Of a stretch of DNA of 64,000 bases, positions 1-10,689 are shown in pieces. The stretch covers positions 2,246,486-2,310,485 of the forward strand of contig NW_003314266.1 in assembly GCF_000143415.4 (NCBI RefSeq), read 5' to 3'. The translations under genes were made by a program, and so were the position numbers. Origin of the DNA: Selaginella moellendorffii. Its lineage: Eukaryota; Streptophyta; Lycopodiopsida; Selaginellales; Selaginellaceae. Numbering within the stretch: position 1 is the stretch's first letter; every line of letters starts with the position of its first letter. The notes under the pieces were generated by a model. The model made no database searches. It saw nothing but the letters and a program-made list of their open reading frames with translations, and was not told the origin of the DNA.

Positions 1-720
1 TAGTATACCTTGGCCTGTACATTCCTGAAGCTGAGCTTCTATTGGACAATGCATGGGCAGAGCTAGCTCAGAGACGCAACTGATTAAGCTGGAGCAACTC
101 ATGAACCGAATCAGTCGATGAAGCGAATTCCCGTCACGAATTCCTGCCGCTTGTCCTTGCATTCCAGGCCCAGCTTAGCTATGAGCATCATTTGAGCCGC
201 TGGAGACGCAATACCAGCTGCCACAACCCATGTCTATCCCGAAAATGAACTTATGATTGTTGGGCCAGCTTTAACAATGGGGATTTTCTGTCACGGCAAA
301 AGAAGACTACTTCGAAAGCTTGAAAGTTTCAAGAGAACAACTGCTTGTACCAGTAACCCTTCGTTAAGAGACATGATGCAAAGTCCTTTAGATCGAATGG
401 CCTCATCTTCGCACCTTGCTCTTTTAGAATACGCACCACCTGCGAAACAGGAGGAAGAGCTTTTTGCCAAACGCTTTGCTGAACATGTACCTCCAACTCT
501 GCATCCTCACCACAAAATTTGCCATCTGGCTGCAAATAAGCCAATGTTGTGCCACTCCCGACGGCATCACAACCCCAGCCAGCCGATGATCTCGAGCTGG
601 CTCTCGGGGAGATGGGTTGACGGGCCTCTCAGGCCAGGCCCAGCAGCGTGGCTCCAATCCGGACCCTTGACGCTGATGATCGTGTGAGTGCACGCAGTAG
701 AACTCCCCCAAAACATTCAT
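1..720 (-). other. Unresolved, possibly exonic, GC-normal segment
   Basis: This stretch has gene-like base composition before the AT-rich repeats begin at about 720. On the minus strand an open stretch (544 to 329) encodes a plausible soluble segment, followed by a stop and a possible splice acceptor near 295 (TGACAG). I do not recognise any domain. It could be the 3' part of a gene continuing to the left of the window or a gene relic. Competing open frames exist on both strands, so no product is called. Confidence 0.2.
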
Positions 721-1162
721 AAACTCTTTCCCACAAACAAAATGAACCCACTAGATCATACTTACTTTTCTTATTAAATTTATACCAAAAACAGAAAACT
801 AAAAGGTAAAAATAAAAAACTTATCATAGAAATTCAATGTGAACACATGCTCTGTATAAATTTTTCAACCCATGTTATAAGAATAAACTAAGTTGTTTGG
901 ATTTATAATTAGATTTTAACCTAATTGAACATAGATTGAGTGAAACAATATTCTTAATATTCTTATTATATTATTTCTTCATTTTTGTTAACTATATAAA
1001 ATAATATTAATTTTTTATTTAAGACAGATAACTAATAATTTCTTAGAAGCTCATAAGTATTTTTATGTCAACAACTTTTCCGACTAGTTAAGCAAAACCC
1101 AAAACCCAAAACCCAAAACTCAAAATTCTGCTATAAATTGTTATTAAGTTCTTATTATATAC

Positions 1163-1223
<61 letters not shown>

Positions 1224-1858
1224 TATAAATTTCATTTAACATTATAAATATTTTATTAATTAAGTTCTGGCCCTTATGACCCCACTGACACTCCATCACC
1301 AAACAAATTTTTATGACCAAAAAACTAAAAAGTTTAAAAATTAAGCATCCTAATAAAAAAATTGAAATGTAATCTATTTATAAATCTGTCAAAACCATTT
1401 AAATATTGTAATATTTTAAATTTAAAACAACTCTAAATTTATTCAATAATACTGTCAATATAACATTTACAAAACATTTTTAAAAACAGTTACATTTAAA
1501 TTGCATAAATAATAAACACATTTAGTTATCATACAATTATATTGACATCACTTATCTATTAACTCTTCAAAATTTAACAATAAACATAAATATTAAACCT
1601 TGAAAAATATGTATTTGCAAATAAAACTTTAAATATTCCTAAACTATGTGAACTAAAAGGAATAAAAATCTATCTTCATATAATGTTTTTACATTAAAAT
1701 AAGTAATGAACTATCTAGTTGTAGTGATATTTTAGAAAAATCAGTCATGACATTATGCTGGTGATCAATGAAATTTGTAGAAATTTTTAGATTATGGGGT
1801 TTATGAATCCCAATATTAATTTGAATTATTTTTAATAATTTATAAGAATGAAATTATT
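721..1858. other. AT-rich non-coding DNA
   Basis: Strongly AT-rich sequence with no open frame of note. It holds a TA microsatellite (1165-1220) and a short run of a 7-bp AAAACCC unit near 1094-1120. Probably decayed transposon sequence flanking the element that ends at 1859. Confidence 0.6.
1165..1220. repeat. (TA)n microsatellite
   Basis: About 28 uninterrupted TA dinucleotides read directly from the sequence. Confidence 0.95.
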
Positions 1859-2029
1859 TGTGAGTGCATGGAATATGGAAATATAATTCAAAAATGTGCA
1901 TATCAATTAATCCAAAAACCCTAGTATATATACAAAAGCAAATGATCCAAATTAAAACTAATTTGACAGTTACCAAAATCCCACTATACTAATATTAGTA
2001 TATGGAATTGTAGTTATTTGGACCTCATG
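1859..2029 (-). repeat. Decayed LTR, 3' LTR of the minus-strand gypsy element
   Basis: About 170 bp clearly related to the LTRs at 13106-13252 (same orientation) and 14092-14285 (opposite orientation). The three share a core around 'CAAAATCCCACTAT' and the ending TGTGAG/CTCACA. The sequence to its right (2040-2170) matches, in reverse complement, the integrase tail and pre-LTR region seen at 13990-14090. This makes it the 3' LTR of a minus-strand copy. Confidence 0.65.
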
Positions 2030-3530
2030 CCATCCTCTCCTCTTGGAATGATGGAAAACTGTTAAAGTTTTTTTGTGGATGAGTTGGGATCTAGAGGAAC
2101 ATTAGGAGGAGGCATTGGTGAATTTATAAGTGGTGTTAATTGTTGAGTAAAGAGCCCCTCAGATAAACAAGTGTAGACTATACTTGAGTTCACAAGTTGA
2201 AGAATCGAGCTTGTAAGTTGAGCTCAAGTTTCAATTATAATTTAATACAAACATTATAAATTTTAAAATATTAAAGTTATGGCAAATTTAATAATTTCAT
2301 AACTCTATACAGATTATATAGATAAAAATGTTCTAAAAGACACTTCTTGTTCTAACATTGTAAAGTCGAAGATAGACTTATTCGCATCTTGCCAAAACTG
2401 GAACAAGTCTTAACAAGATGTTGTGGAGGAACCTCCTAACAGAACATGCTCCTGAATATCTAGAAGAGAGTGTCAAAGTCTTCTTTCTCCTCTACCTCAA
2501 GTGCAAGTACCCATCATCATGTACGGTTATGTATCAATTGAGTGAATGCCTCATGCTTGGTTACATCGTCTATAATCTTATTCCTAGCACAGTAAAAATA
2601 GAAGGTTACAAGGTGATCCTCCACTAAAATCCCCATTCCTGGCTCAAAGAAGGGGAGCTCAAGACCATGTTGCAATACATGTACTGTCAGCATGGGTGGT
2701 GGAAGTGGAGGAGGTCGCTATGCTATCCTTTGTTGATTTGTAGCTATTAGTTAGTACTTAGGATCTTTAGGAGTGTCTCTTAGCATCTCTGGAAGTGATA
2801 GATTTGCATTTTGAGGAAAAATCCAAGGCAAGGATGCACTATGCTAATATGCTAACTTGGTATTTACAGCAGATGGTGAATCCTCACTGTCCAACAAAGC
2901 TGTGTGATAATCTACCTCTCATCGAAGTTTAAAGAACTTTTCATAAATATGGGGAGCCAAAAAAAAACCAAGAACTAATCATTTTTCTATATTCTTTGTG
3001 TGTACAAGCATGAAATACACAAAGTGTAGCAAATGTCCAATCATGGGATAAATCTAGAGGGAACCCCAAGCAAAAATAAACTACTTGTGAATGTAAAGTA
3101 CTTGCTATATGCTCTAGGACACACAAGAAAATGTCCAAAAATACCTCAACACTTTCTCTATACTCAAGAAGTTGTGGAAATGACCTCCTCTTGACCAAAT
3201 GCTACTCAAATAGCAAAGAAACAGACAAATTGCAAAAGGTATTCATTCACAAACACCCCTTTAAGCTCTGAAACAAGTTTATAACAAAAAATTTCATGGC
3301 AAAATCAATGAAAAAATAAAATCCTTTCTCACAACCCAAACAAGAAAACATCTTGGTAAAAAATATGCTCAAACTTGAGATCTAGAGCATTAAAATTCAT
3401 GAGACCAGATGCAAATGAAGTTTAAGACTATGTAAAAACTTTTTCTAGAAGTAACCTTCACAAAAAACTCAAAGAAATTCCTTCACTTCTCTCAATCATG
3501 ACAAAGAAAAATTCAATAAATCTCGTAGTA
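2030..3530 (-). other. Decayed gypsy interior left of the nested insertion
   Basis: No intact gene. The left 300-400 bases match in reverse complement the region before the 3' LTR of the related plus-strand fragment at 13,800-14,090. The open stretch 3198-2941 (85 codons, minus) has no recognisable domain. Joined across the TAAAA duplication it is continuous with the sequence from 9059, so this was the pre-insertion site. Confidence 0.45.
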
Positions 3531-3535
3531 TAAAA
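3531..3535. repeat. Target-site duplication TAAAA (left)
   Basis: TAAAA directly precedes the left LTR and recurs directly after the right LTR at 9054-9058. A 5-bp duplication is usual for Ty3/gypsy integration. Confidence 0.9.
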
Positions 3536-3926
3536 TGTCAGGAATCCCTCAATTCTTGCCACATTCCTGACTCTCGCCAGATTCCTGACTTGCAGACCAC
3601 ATTCCTAACTCTCGAGACACTTCCCTATTCCTGACTCTTGAGACACTTCCCTATTCCTGACTCTCGAGACACTTTCCGATTCCTGAGTCTCGAGCCATAT
3701 TCTTGATGATGATGATGTGGCGCCTCCTTGACCTCAGCTATATTTAGGCCGTCCTCGATCCAAGAATGGTGGAGCTTCGTCAACCTATAGTATATATAGG
3801 TTAGCCTTGTTCCATTTCTCCACAATCTAAATCAACGCCAGTCTAAGGCCTCTTCTTTGTTTCCATTAGCTTTTTCTCTTTGTCTTTTTGCATTTTCCAG
3901 TCTTGATCTTGTCGGGGGTCTTGACA
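3536..3926 (+). repeat. 5' LTR of the chromovirus
   Basis: 391 bp, TGTCAGG...TTGACA. It contains a TATA box at about 3790-3798. About 30 nt downstream (3821-3835) is the sequence complementary to the primer site. An extra copy of a roughly 25-bp unit containing GAGACACTTCCCTATTCCTG makes it longer than the 3' LTR. Confidence 0.95.
3790..3798 (+). promoter_or_regulatory. LTR TATA box (U3/R promoter)
   Basis: TATATATAG within the 5' LTR, repeated in the 3' LTR near 8919. Standard TATA spacing puts the transcription start at about 3820, immediately before the self-complementary segment. Confidence 0.65.
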
Positions 3927-3928
3927 GT

Positions 3929-3943
3929 TTGATTCAGATTGTG
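3929..3943 (+). promoter_or_regulatory. Putative self-priming primer-binding site
   Basis: TTGATTCAGATTGTG starts 2 nt after the 5' LTR. Its exact reverse complement occurs in the 3' LTR at 8948-8962 (15/15). The 5' LTR has the same site at 3821-3835 with one G-to-A change (14/15). Both copies lie where transcription should start. I see no match to the 3' end of a plant initiator-methionine tRNA, the usual primer (complement TGGTATCAGAG). This layout is the one known from Tf1-group elements, where the 5' end of the RNA primes reverse transcription. Confidence 0.75.
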
Positions 3944-4011
3944 TTTTTTTGTTTTTTGATTTAGCTCGTTTTGATTGTTTGATTACCTTTGCCTTTTTTT
4001 CCCCCTTGCCG

Positions 4012-4983
4012 ATGGAGTCTCCAAGTCATCCTGATTTCTTTGCTGAAGTCCTTGCAAAAATCCAGTCTGAGAATACCGAGTTGAAGGCGACCCTTCTTCG
4101 CATGCAGCAAGAACTTGCTTCACTTTCGGCTCAAGGATCCAACAAAGTTCCTGAACCAAAGGTGAGTTTCCCGGCGAAATTTTCAGGCAAGCGTTCGGAG
4201 CTTCGCAGATTCCTGAACCAGATGGAGTTGATCTTTGCACTTCAACATCGGCGGTACCCCACTCCCGAGTCTCAAATCGGCGCGATTGGGACGTTGCTCA
4301 AAGGTGCAGCCTTGTCATGGTTTTCTCCTCTTCTGGAGAAGAGCATGAAAGGGGTCGTGGTTCCGGAGCTGATGGATCTTCAATTGTTCAAAGAGAAGCT
4401 CGAAGCATGTTTTGGCGAGACGGATCGGGTTCGGGCTGCTACCACAAAGATGAGACGTCTCTCTCAGGGGTCTCGTCCTGCCTTGATCTACGCTGCAGAG
4501 TTCCAACTCCTTGCTTTGGACACTCAGTGGGATGAGCGGGCCCTGATTGACCAATTTCGTTTCGGCCTCAACAACGGTGTCAAGGATTTGTTGCTCACCA
4601 TGGAGGATCCCAAGGACTTGTCGGACGCCATCAACAAAGCTGTTCGATGTGACAATCGTCTCTTTGAACGTCGTCAGGAAAAACGCTGCGCCGCTGTTTT
4701 TCCGTCCCAGACTCAGGAATCCCAGCTTGAGTCTTCGGGGCATACTCCTGAACCTACTGCTCCGGTTCCGATGGATATTTCTGGTACTCCCCGACTCATT
4801 AGAGGGAAGTTGAGTCCTGCTGAGATGCAACATCGAATATCTCATAATCTTTGCCTTTATTGTGCTGATCCTAATCACAAAGCTGCTGTATGTCCCAAGA
4901 AGCCTCCTCGACTGCTCGAGTTCACTCTGCCTCAAAGTCCACCTCTATTGCAGTCGGAAAACGACCTTGTCCAAACAGAGTAG
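4012..4983 (+). CDS. Gag polyprotein of the chromovirus
   Basis: This structural protein would form the particle that packages element RNA. The open frame runs 323 codons from the ATG at 4012. An in-frame upstream ATG at 3949 gives an implausible hydrophobic leader, so the start at 4012 (Met-Glu-Ser-Pro) is preferred. An N-terminal coiled-coil-like stretch is followed by the retrotransposon gag core, with its conserved tryptophan (SWFSPL) and the region preceding the zinc knuckle. Near the C-terminus is one CCHC knuckle (CLYCADPNHKAAVC: C-x2-C-x4-H-x4-C). The frame is intact. It overlaps the pol frame by about 94 nt, with pol in the -1 frame. Confidence 0.85.
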   Translation: MESPSHPDFFAEVLAKIQSENTELKATLLRMQQELASLSAQGSNKVPEPKVSFPAKFSGKRSELRRFLNQMELIFALQHRRYPTPESQIGAIGTLLKGAALSWFSPLLEKSMKGVVVPELMDLQLFKEKLEACFGETDRVRAATTKMRRLSQGSRPALIYAAEFQLLALDTQWDERALIDQFRFGLNNGVKDLLLTMEDPKDLSDAINKAVRCDNRLFERRQEKRCAAVFPSQTQESQLESSGHTPEPTAPVPMDISGTPRLIRGKLSPAEMQHRISHNLCLYCADPNHKAAVCPKKPPRLLEFTLPQSPPLLQSENDLVQTE

Positions 4984-7900
4984 GAGCTATTTGTTTGGAC
5001 TCCCCCAATAAAAATCACTTTTCTTCTTTATCAAGCTCTTCACCACCTTTCATCAAAGCCACCACCAATTCCCGCAACTTCCGCGTCCCATGTCTCTTTT
5101 CTTTCACCGGACAATCAGGACTCAAGGCTCTGGCGCTACTGGACTCAGGTGCAACTTCCTACTTCATGGACACGGACTTTGCTGCCCGACATCACGTTCC
5201 TCTTTCTCCTACCATACGGGATTTGAGGGTTGAAGGCATCGGCGGGCATTTTGTGTCTCCATCTTCTGGACTTAGGGAAACATTGCCTGTTCGAGTACAC
5301 ATCGGGTCCACCGTCACCGATATCGCCTTCAACATCATCAACAGCAAGTCCTCCTCTGTGGTGCTCGGTCTTCCTTGGTTCCAACTACATCAGCCTCAGA
5401 TCTGTTGGAAGGAATTACAGCTCATCTCTCCCACGGCTTCCCCTCCTGTTCATCGAGTCCGAATCAGGAATCGGTGTTCTGTTCCTGACTCTACAAAGTT
5501 TTCACCCTCTTCTTTTCCCTCTCTTCCATCTTACACTGGACCGTATCCTCGTCTCATCATTCCATTTAGTCGTACGCCTCCCCCTATCTCCACAATCACT
5601 ATGAAAGAACTCCTTCATGAAGAACCTTTTTTCCTTTTTGCTTTACATGTTTCTCCTGTCATTCTTCCTGAGAAGTATCATGATTTTGGGGATGTGTTTG
5701 ACAAGAAAAAAGCTAGTGTACTGCCTGTTCATCGGCCTTATGATTGTCCCATTGATTTACAGGAAGGAGCGTCACCTCCGTGGGGACCTATCTACAGGTT
5801 ATCCCCGTCCGAGCTTAAGGCCCTCAAAGAGTACGTGGATGAGAACCTTGCCTCGGGCTACATTCAGCATTCGCAGTCCCCGGCTGGAGCGTCTGTCTTC
5901 TTTGTCAAGAAGAAGGATGGGAGCTTGCGGCTAGTCATCGACTACCGAGGTTTGAACAAGGTGACTATTTGGAACCGTTATCCGCTGCCCCTGATCTCGG
6001 ACCTGTTGGAACGCCTCAGCGGTGCCCGCTTCTTCACCAAGATCGACCTCCGTGGAGCATACAACCTGATCCGGATCCGGCATGGTGATGAATGGAAGAC
6101 TGTGTTCCGAACCCGCTATGGCCACTTCGAGTACACTGTCATGCCATTTGGCTTGACAAATGCTCTAGCAGTTTTCCAACACATGGCAAACAACGTCTTT
6201 CGGGAGTTTCTCGATCAGATGGTGATCGTCTACCTCGATGACATCCTCATCTACTCAAAAACTCAGGAGGAGCACGACGAACATGTACGCAAGGTGCTAG
6301 CGAAGTTGCGAGAACACGGCCTATACGCGAAGCTTGAGAAATGCTCGTTTGATCAGCAGTCTGTGGAGTTCCTTGGGTACATTGTCACTCCTGAGGGTAT
6401 CACGATGGATCCTACCAAAGTCAAGACTATTCTCGAATGGGAGCCTCCACAATCAATGTCGGACGTTTAGGTTTTCCTTGGCTTCGCCAACTTCTACCGC
6501 AAATTCATTGATCACTACTCTGACATTGTCCTTCCTCTCACGCATCTCACTCGCAAGGATGTTCCCTTCTCTTGGTCTGCTGCTGCCTAGCAGGCCTTCG
6601 ACACACTCAAGGCGGCCTTCAGTTCTGCTCTCGTCTTGATCCATGCTAATTCCTCACAACCTTTCTTCATCGAGGCTGACGCCTCCGACTTTGCCATTGG
6701 TGTTGTGCTGTCTCAACTCGGAGCGGATCACGAACTTCATCCGGTCGCTTTCCATTCTCGAAAATTCCAGCCTGCAGAGATCAATTACGAAATCCACGAC
6801 AAGGAGCTCCTTGCCATTGTGGATTCCTTTGGAGAGTGGCGCCGTTTCTTGGAGGGGGCGGACCATCAAACAATAGTCTGGACGGATCACAAAAATCTCG
6901 AGTACTTTGCCACTTCCCGAGTTTTGAGCTGTCGTCAAGCAAGGTGGGCACAATTCCTGAGTCGGTTTGACTTTGTTATCAAGTACAGACCTGGAAAGCT
7001 TCAAGGCCTTCCTGATGCTCTTTCAAGGCGCTCCTATCTCAGTCTCAGGCTTGGTAATCCTGCCTTCGATCAACAGGATCAAGTTATCCTCGGTCCTGAT
7101 CGGCTTCAAGTTATGGCAATTTCCCTGGCCCCTCAGGACTCCTCCTTGATGGATGCAATTAGAAACAATCTCCAATCCGATGACCTCGCCAGCGATATTT
7201 TCACCCATCTTCAGGCTGGACACCGAGTGACTCCCGACTGCCGGCGATTTGACGAGTTCGAGTTCTTAGATGGCTTATTGTACCGTGGGGAGCAGCTTTA
7301 CGTTCCTGAAGGTGATGCTCGAAGGTTGGTCCTGATGGCGTGCCACGATAGCCCGACTGCTGGTCATTTCGGCATTGCGAAAACCTATGAGCTAGTTGCA
7401 CGGGACTTTTGGTGGCCTCATATGGATGACTACATCAAAGCTTTTGTTACCGGAATAAGGTACCTCGCCACCTTCCTTTAGGTTTGCTTCATTCCCTCCT
7501 AGTCCCTTCAGGTCCTTAGGAATCCATCTTCATGGATTTCTTGAGTGATCTTTCGAGTTCTGGAAGCTTCAACAGTATTTTAGTCGTGGTGGATCGCTTC
7601 ACAAAGATGGCATACTTCTTGCCGTGTACCAAGGAATTTTCGGGCGAGGACATGGCAAAATTGGTATTCAGGAAAATTTTCCGACTTCATGGGATTCCTA
7701 CAGATGTGGTTTCGGATCGGGGGCCTCAGTTCATCTCTCATTTCTAGCAACGGTTTTTGCAGCTGCTTGGAGTGAAGGCCAACTTCTCTTCGGCATATCA
7801 TCCTCAAATTGATGGACAGTCCGAGCGAACGATTCAGACGCTGGAACAATTCTTGAGGTGCTTCATCAACTATCATCAGGATAACTGGTTCGATATCCTT

Positions 7901-8677
7901 CCCCTTGCTGAGTTCTCCTATAACAACTCTGTTCACTCCTCTCTTCGAGTTTCCCCCTTCTTTGCGAACTCTGGCCAAAATCCCCGATTCAATCTCTCAC
8001 TTCCTTCTCCATTTGAATCCTCTCGTTCAAATCCCCGCTCTGAGGCATTTATCTCCAACCTCCAGGAAATCCACAACTCTATCTCCTTCCACCTCCATCG
8101 TGCTCAGGAATCTCACAAAACATTTGCCAATGTCCATCGTCAAGATTGTCCCCCTTACAATATCGGGGATAAAGTCTGGCTCCTCAGGTGAAATATCTCC
8201 ACCACCAGGCCCTGTCCAAAACTCGATTTCAAATGCCTCGGTCCTTTTCCTATCACTGCCATTATTAATCCCATCACTTATCGCCTTGCACTTCCCTCCT
8301 CATATCAAATTCACCCCGTTTTTCACTCCTCTCTCCTTGAGCCTTATATTCCCAGTCCTATTCCAAATCGAGTCATTCCTCCGCCTCCACCAGTGCAGCT
8401 CGAGGATGGGTCTGAGTACGAGGTTCAGGACATCCTTGATTCCAAGATTTCACGGTCTAAACTCTACTATCTGGTGGACTGGAAGGGTTACGGACCTGAG
8501 GAACGCACTTGGGAACCTGCGGACAACCTGATTCATTCTCCTGACCTTGTTCAGGACTTCCACCGCCGCTATCCTTCTCGTCCTAATCCTCATTCTTTTT
8601 TTCCATCTCCCATCCCTCGCCGCTCATCTCATCCTCCTCTTCGTTCTCTTTCACATCCTCGTTCCACTCGTTCTTGA
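4890..8677 (+). pseudogene. Pol polyprotein of the chromovirus, disabled
   Basis: Domains in order: aspartic protease (LLDSGATSYF) near 5140; reverse transcriptase with YLDDILIYS near 6231-6257; RNase H (ADASDFAIGVVLS) from about 6670; the GKLQGLPDALSRR linker near 7000; an integrase HHCC region near 7340-7470; the integrase core with SDRGPQF near 7710 and the following AYHPQIDGQSER motif; and a chromodomain (YLVDWKGYGPEERTWEP) at about 8460-8520. In-frame stops are at 6468, 6588, 7517, 7745 and 8189, with one frameshift close to 7440 that removes part of the integrase zinc site. The stops are TAG or TGA at positions where Gln, Trp or Arg codons would fit, consistent with C-to-T or G-to-A change. 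The element cannot be autonomous now. Confidence 0.92.
8393..8677 (+). other. Chromodomain module at the pol C-terminus
   Basis: The last open piece of pol encodes a chromodomain: EYEVQDILDSK, then YLVDWKGYG, then RTWEPADNL with the usual aromatic residues (Tyr, Trp, Trp). In chromoviruses this C-terminal module is thought to read histone marks and steer integration. A Ser/Pro/His-rich tail follows, and the stop codon lies at the start of the polypurine tract. Confidence 0.85.
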
Positions 8678-8684
8678 GGAGGGG
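8675..8684 (+). promoter_or_regulatory. Polypurine tract
   Basis: GAGGAGGGGG ends directly at the 3' LTR, in the normal place for plus-strand priming. Confidence 0.85.
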
Positions 8685-9053
8685 GTGTTTTCAAGAATCC
8701 CCTAATTCTTGCCACATTTCTGACTCTCGCCGGATTCTTGACCTGCAGACCACATTCCTGACTCTTGAGACACTTCCCTATTCCTGACTCTCAAGACACT
8801 TCCCGATTCCTGAATCTCGAGCCATATTCTTGATGATGATGATGTGGTGCCTCCTCAAGCTCAGCTATATTTAGGCCGTCCTTGATCCAAGAGTGGTGGA
8901 GCTTCGTCAACCTATAGTATATATAGGTTAGCCTTGTTCCATTTCTCCACAATCTGAATCAACGCCAGTTTAAGGCCTCTTCTTTGTTTCCACTAGCTTT
9001 TTCTCTTTGTCTTTTTGCATTTTCCAGTCTTGATCTTGTCGGGGGTCTTGACA
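8685..9053 (+). repeat. 3' LTR of the chromovirus
   Basis: 369 bp, TGTTTTC...TTGACA. It retains the segment 8948-8962 that is perfectly complementary to the primer site at 3929-3943. Confidence 0.95.
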
Positions 9054-9058
9054 TAAAA
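9054..9058. repeat. Target-site duplication TAAAA (right)
   Basis: Exact match to 3531-3535. Confidence 0.9.
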
Positions 9059-10225
9059 CTCATAAAATCACATTTTTGGGCTTGGGAGAAAGCTTTCCAC
9101 CTTTTCTATAGTTCCATGTAAAAAAAATTTAGGAAATTTCATCCTAGAAATAGTGAGAAGCTCAAGAACCTTTCCTCACGCTTGAAATAAATAAGTGTGG
9201 GAGAAAAATTGCTTTAAATCACTTCAAATTGACTCAAATCTTGCATGCAAACATTCGAAAGAAAGCCTATGAATAAATTTAGCAGAAGAGCTCAAGAAAG
9301 ACTGAAATGGTGGTGTGTCCACCTTGTGATAAACTTCTAAAGTTGTTATTGTGCGTATTATAGAAAAATGGAAGTTGCTTTTAAAATTTCTCCAGAACCA
9401 ATGCTATTAGCAAAACTGAGAATTTTCAAGAATTTACTCCAAAACCCCAAGAAAAACCAAAGAACCAAGGGGAGGATTGGGCAGAAAGCAATCTCCCCCA
9501 ATGGAGTTGCTAGATGTTGAGAGGGAAGCCTCTCAACAATGGGGAGAATACTCTTTCATCCTCTGAAATTTTACTCAGAACATCTTCTTTTATGAACTCT
9601 CTACCTTAGAAAATGGGGAAGAAGGGGAATATACCCTTATGCTATAGAATCTCCTCATGCCCTTAGAATATTCTAACAATGGAATATTCTAGAGGATCTC
9701 ATTCAACTCTAATCCATTTTCTAACCCATCGCAAAAAGGTTCACTGATAAAGAAGACCGTCCCTACAACATAAAGAAGGCATGGAGAAAACGTGGAATAA
9801 AAATCAAAAACACCACTAGCCATAAATGATCATCAAGATTCGTTCTCACAAAATAAAGAAGACCGTCCTCAAAGCGATATTGAAAAAGTAAATGCCAAAA
9901 TAGCAAATCATCACCAAGTGAAAATGATGTAGAATTCTCAAACTTATCATGAAGCCTTCGAATCCACAACTCAACCTTTTGAACCTCACGAATATCGTCA
10001 AAAGAAGGTAAATCTTGCTTTACACTTTGTGGACACTAAACATTAAAGATAACCATTGTTAATGGCACAAAATTCTCATCCTCCTGAGAAAAGGCATTAG
10101 CATCAGCTATAGAACTCCCTTAGCAATGAACAACATCAAAATCATATATTTAAAGCTTCAAAATCTATAGAGTAGTACGATCAACCAAGTTCTTCTACTT
10201 TAATAATGAAGTAACTATAGCATAA
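9059..10225 (-). other. Decayed gypsy interior (RNase H-integrase linker region)
   Basis: No intact gene. The open stretch 9969-9763 (minus) contains a DGLLYF-like phrase often found between RNase H and integrase, at the right place and on the right strand for the minus-strand element. The rest is AT-rich and broken. Confidence 0.35.
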
Positions 10226-10531
10226 TCATCTTTTAGTAATGTCCAAGAACCATGTAAATATGTATGAAGTTTCTTGAAACCCCAAATTGTCGTGAAGTAG
10301 TTCACCTCCACTGGTTGTAAAGTACAACTGATATGTAATGGGATGGTGTTGACTAAACACATTTGGGCTCTTTTGCATCAGCACAGCTCCAAGACTAATA
10401 TCAAAAGCATCCACATGTAAAATAAAAAGTTGAGTGTAGTTAGGATATGTTAAAACTAGAAGAGTCGTCAATAACTCTTTAAGATTCGTAAACGCTTGCT
10501 CACAGTCCACAGACCAAATGAAAGATGACAT
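10226..10531 (-). pseudogene. RNase H fragment of the decayed gypsy element
   Basis: The minus-strand translation has the gypsy RT-RNase H junction: W-x(n)-C-x-QAFTNLKELL, then the RNase H start HVDAFDISLGAVLMQ with its conserved Asp and the following PITY block. It is isolated by stops on both sides. Confidence 0.75.
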
Positions 10532-10689
10532 TCACGATTGCAGCAACACTTACAATGGTGTAGTGTGATAAAAAAGATGATCAACAAAATGCAAGATATT
10601 GCACCTTGCCCAAAAAACATTGCACATCATTTACATATTTCAAAGTAGAAAACTTTAGAATATCTATAAGTTTGTCAAAATTAACTTGC

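Larger units (their letters stand above)
3536..9053 (+). mobile_element. Chromodomain Ty3/gypsy LTR retrotransposon (chromovirus), inactive
   Basis: A complete element of about 5.5 kb: LTR, leader, gag, pol in the order protease, reverse transcriptase, RNase H, integrase, chromodomain, then a polypurine tract and LTR. The LTRs start TGT and end ACA and are flanked by TAAAA. The two LTRs differ at about 21 positions by eye, nearly all transitions, so this is an old insertion. Pol carries five in-frame stops and one frameshift. The C-terminal chromodomain places it among chromoviruses. Phrases around the RNase H and linker resemble the fungal/Tcn1-like type more than seed-plant clades, but that placement is inference. 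There is no tRNA-type primer site; see the primer-site entry. Confidence 0.95.

Noticed and set aside
253-687. 144-codon plus-strand open frame at the left edge
   Set aside because: Low-complexity, no domain, and an equally open minus-strand frame overlaps it; cannot be supported as a gene.
1094-1120. AAAACCC heptamer repeats resembling telomeric DNA
   Set aside because: The plant telomere unit is TTTAGGG/CCCTAAA; this one lacks the T and has only about three copies.
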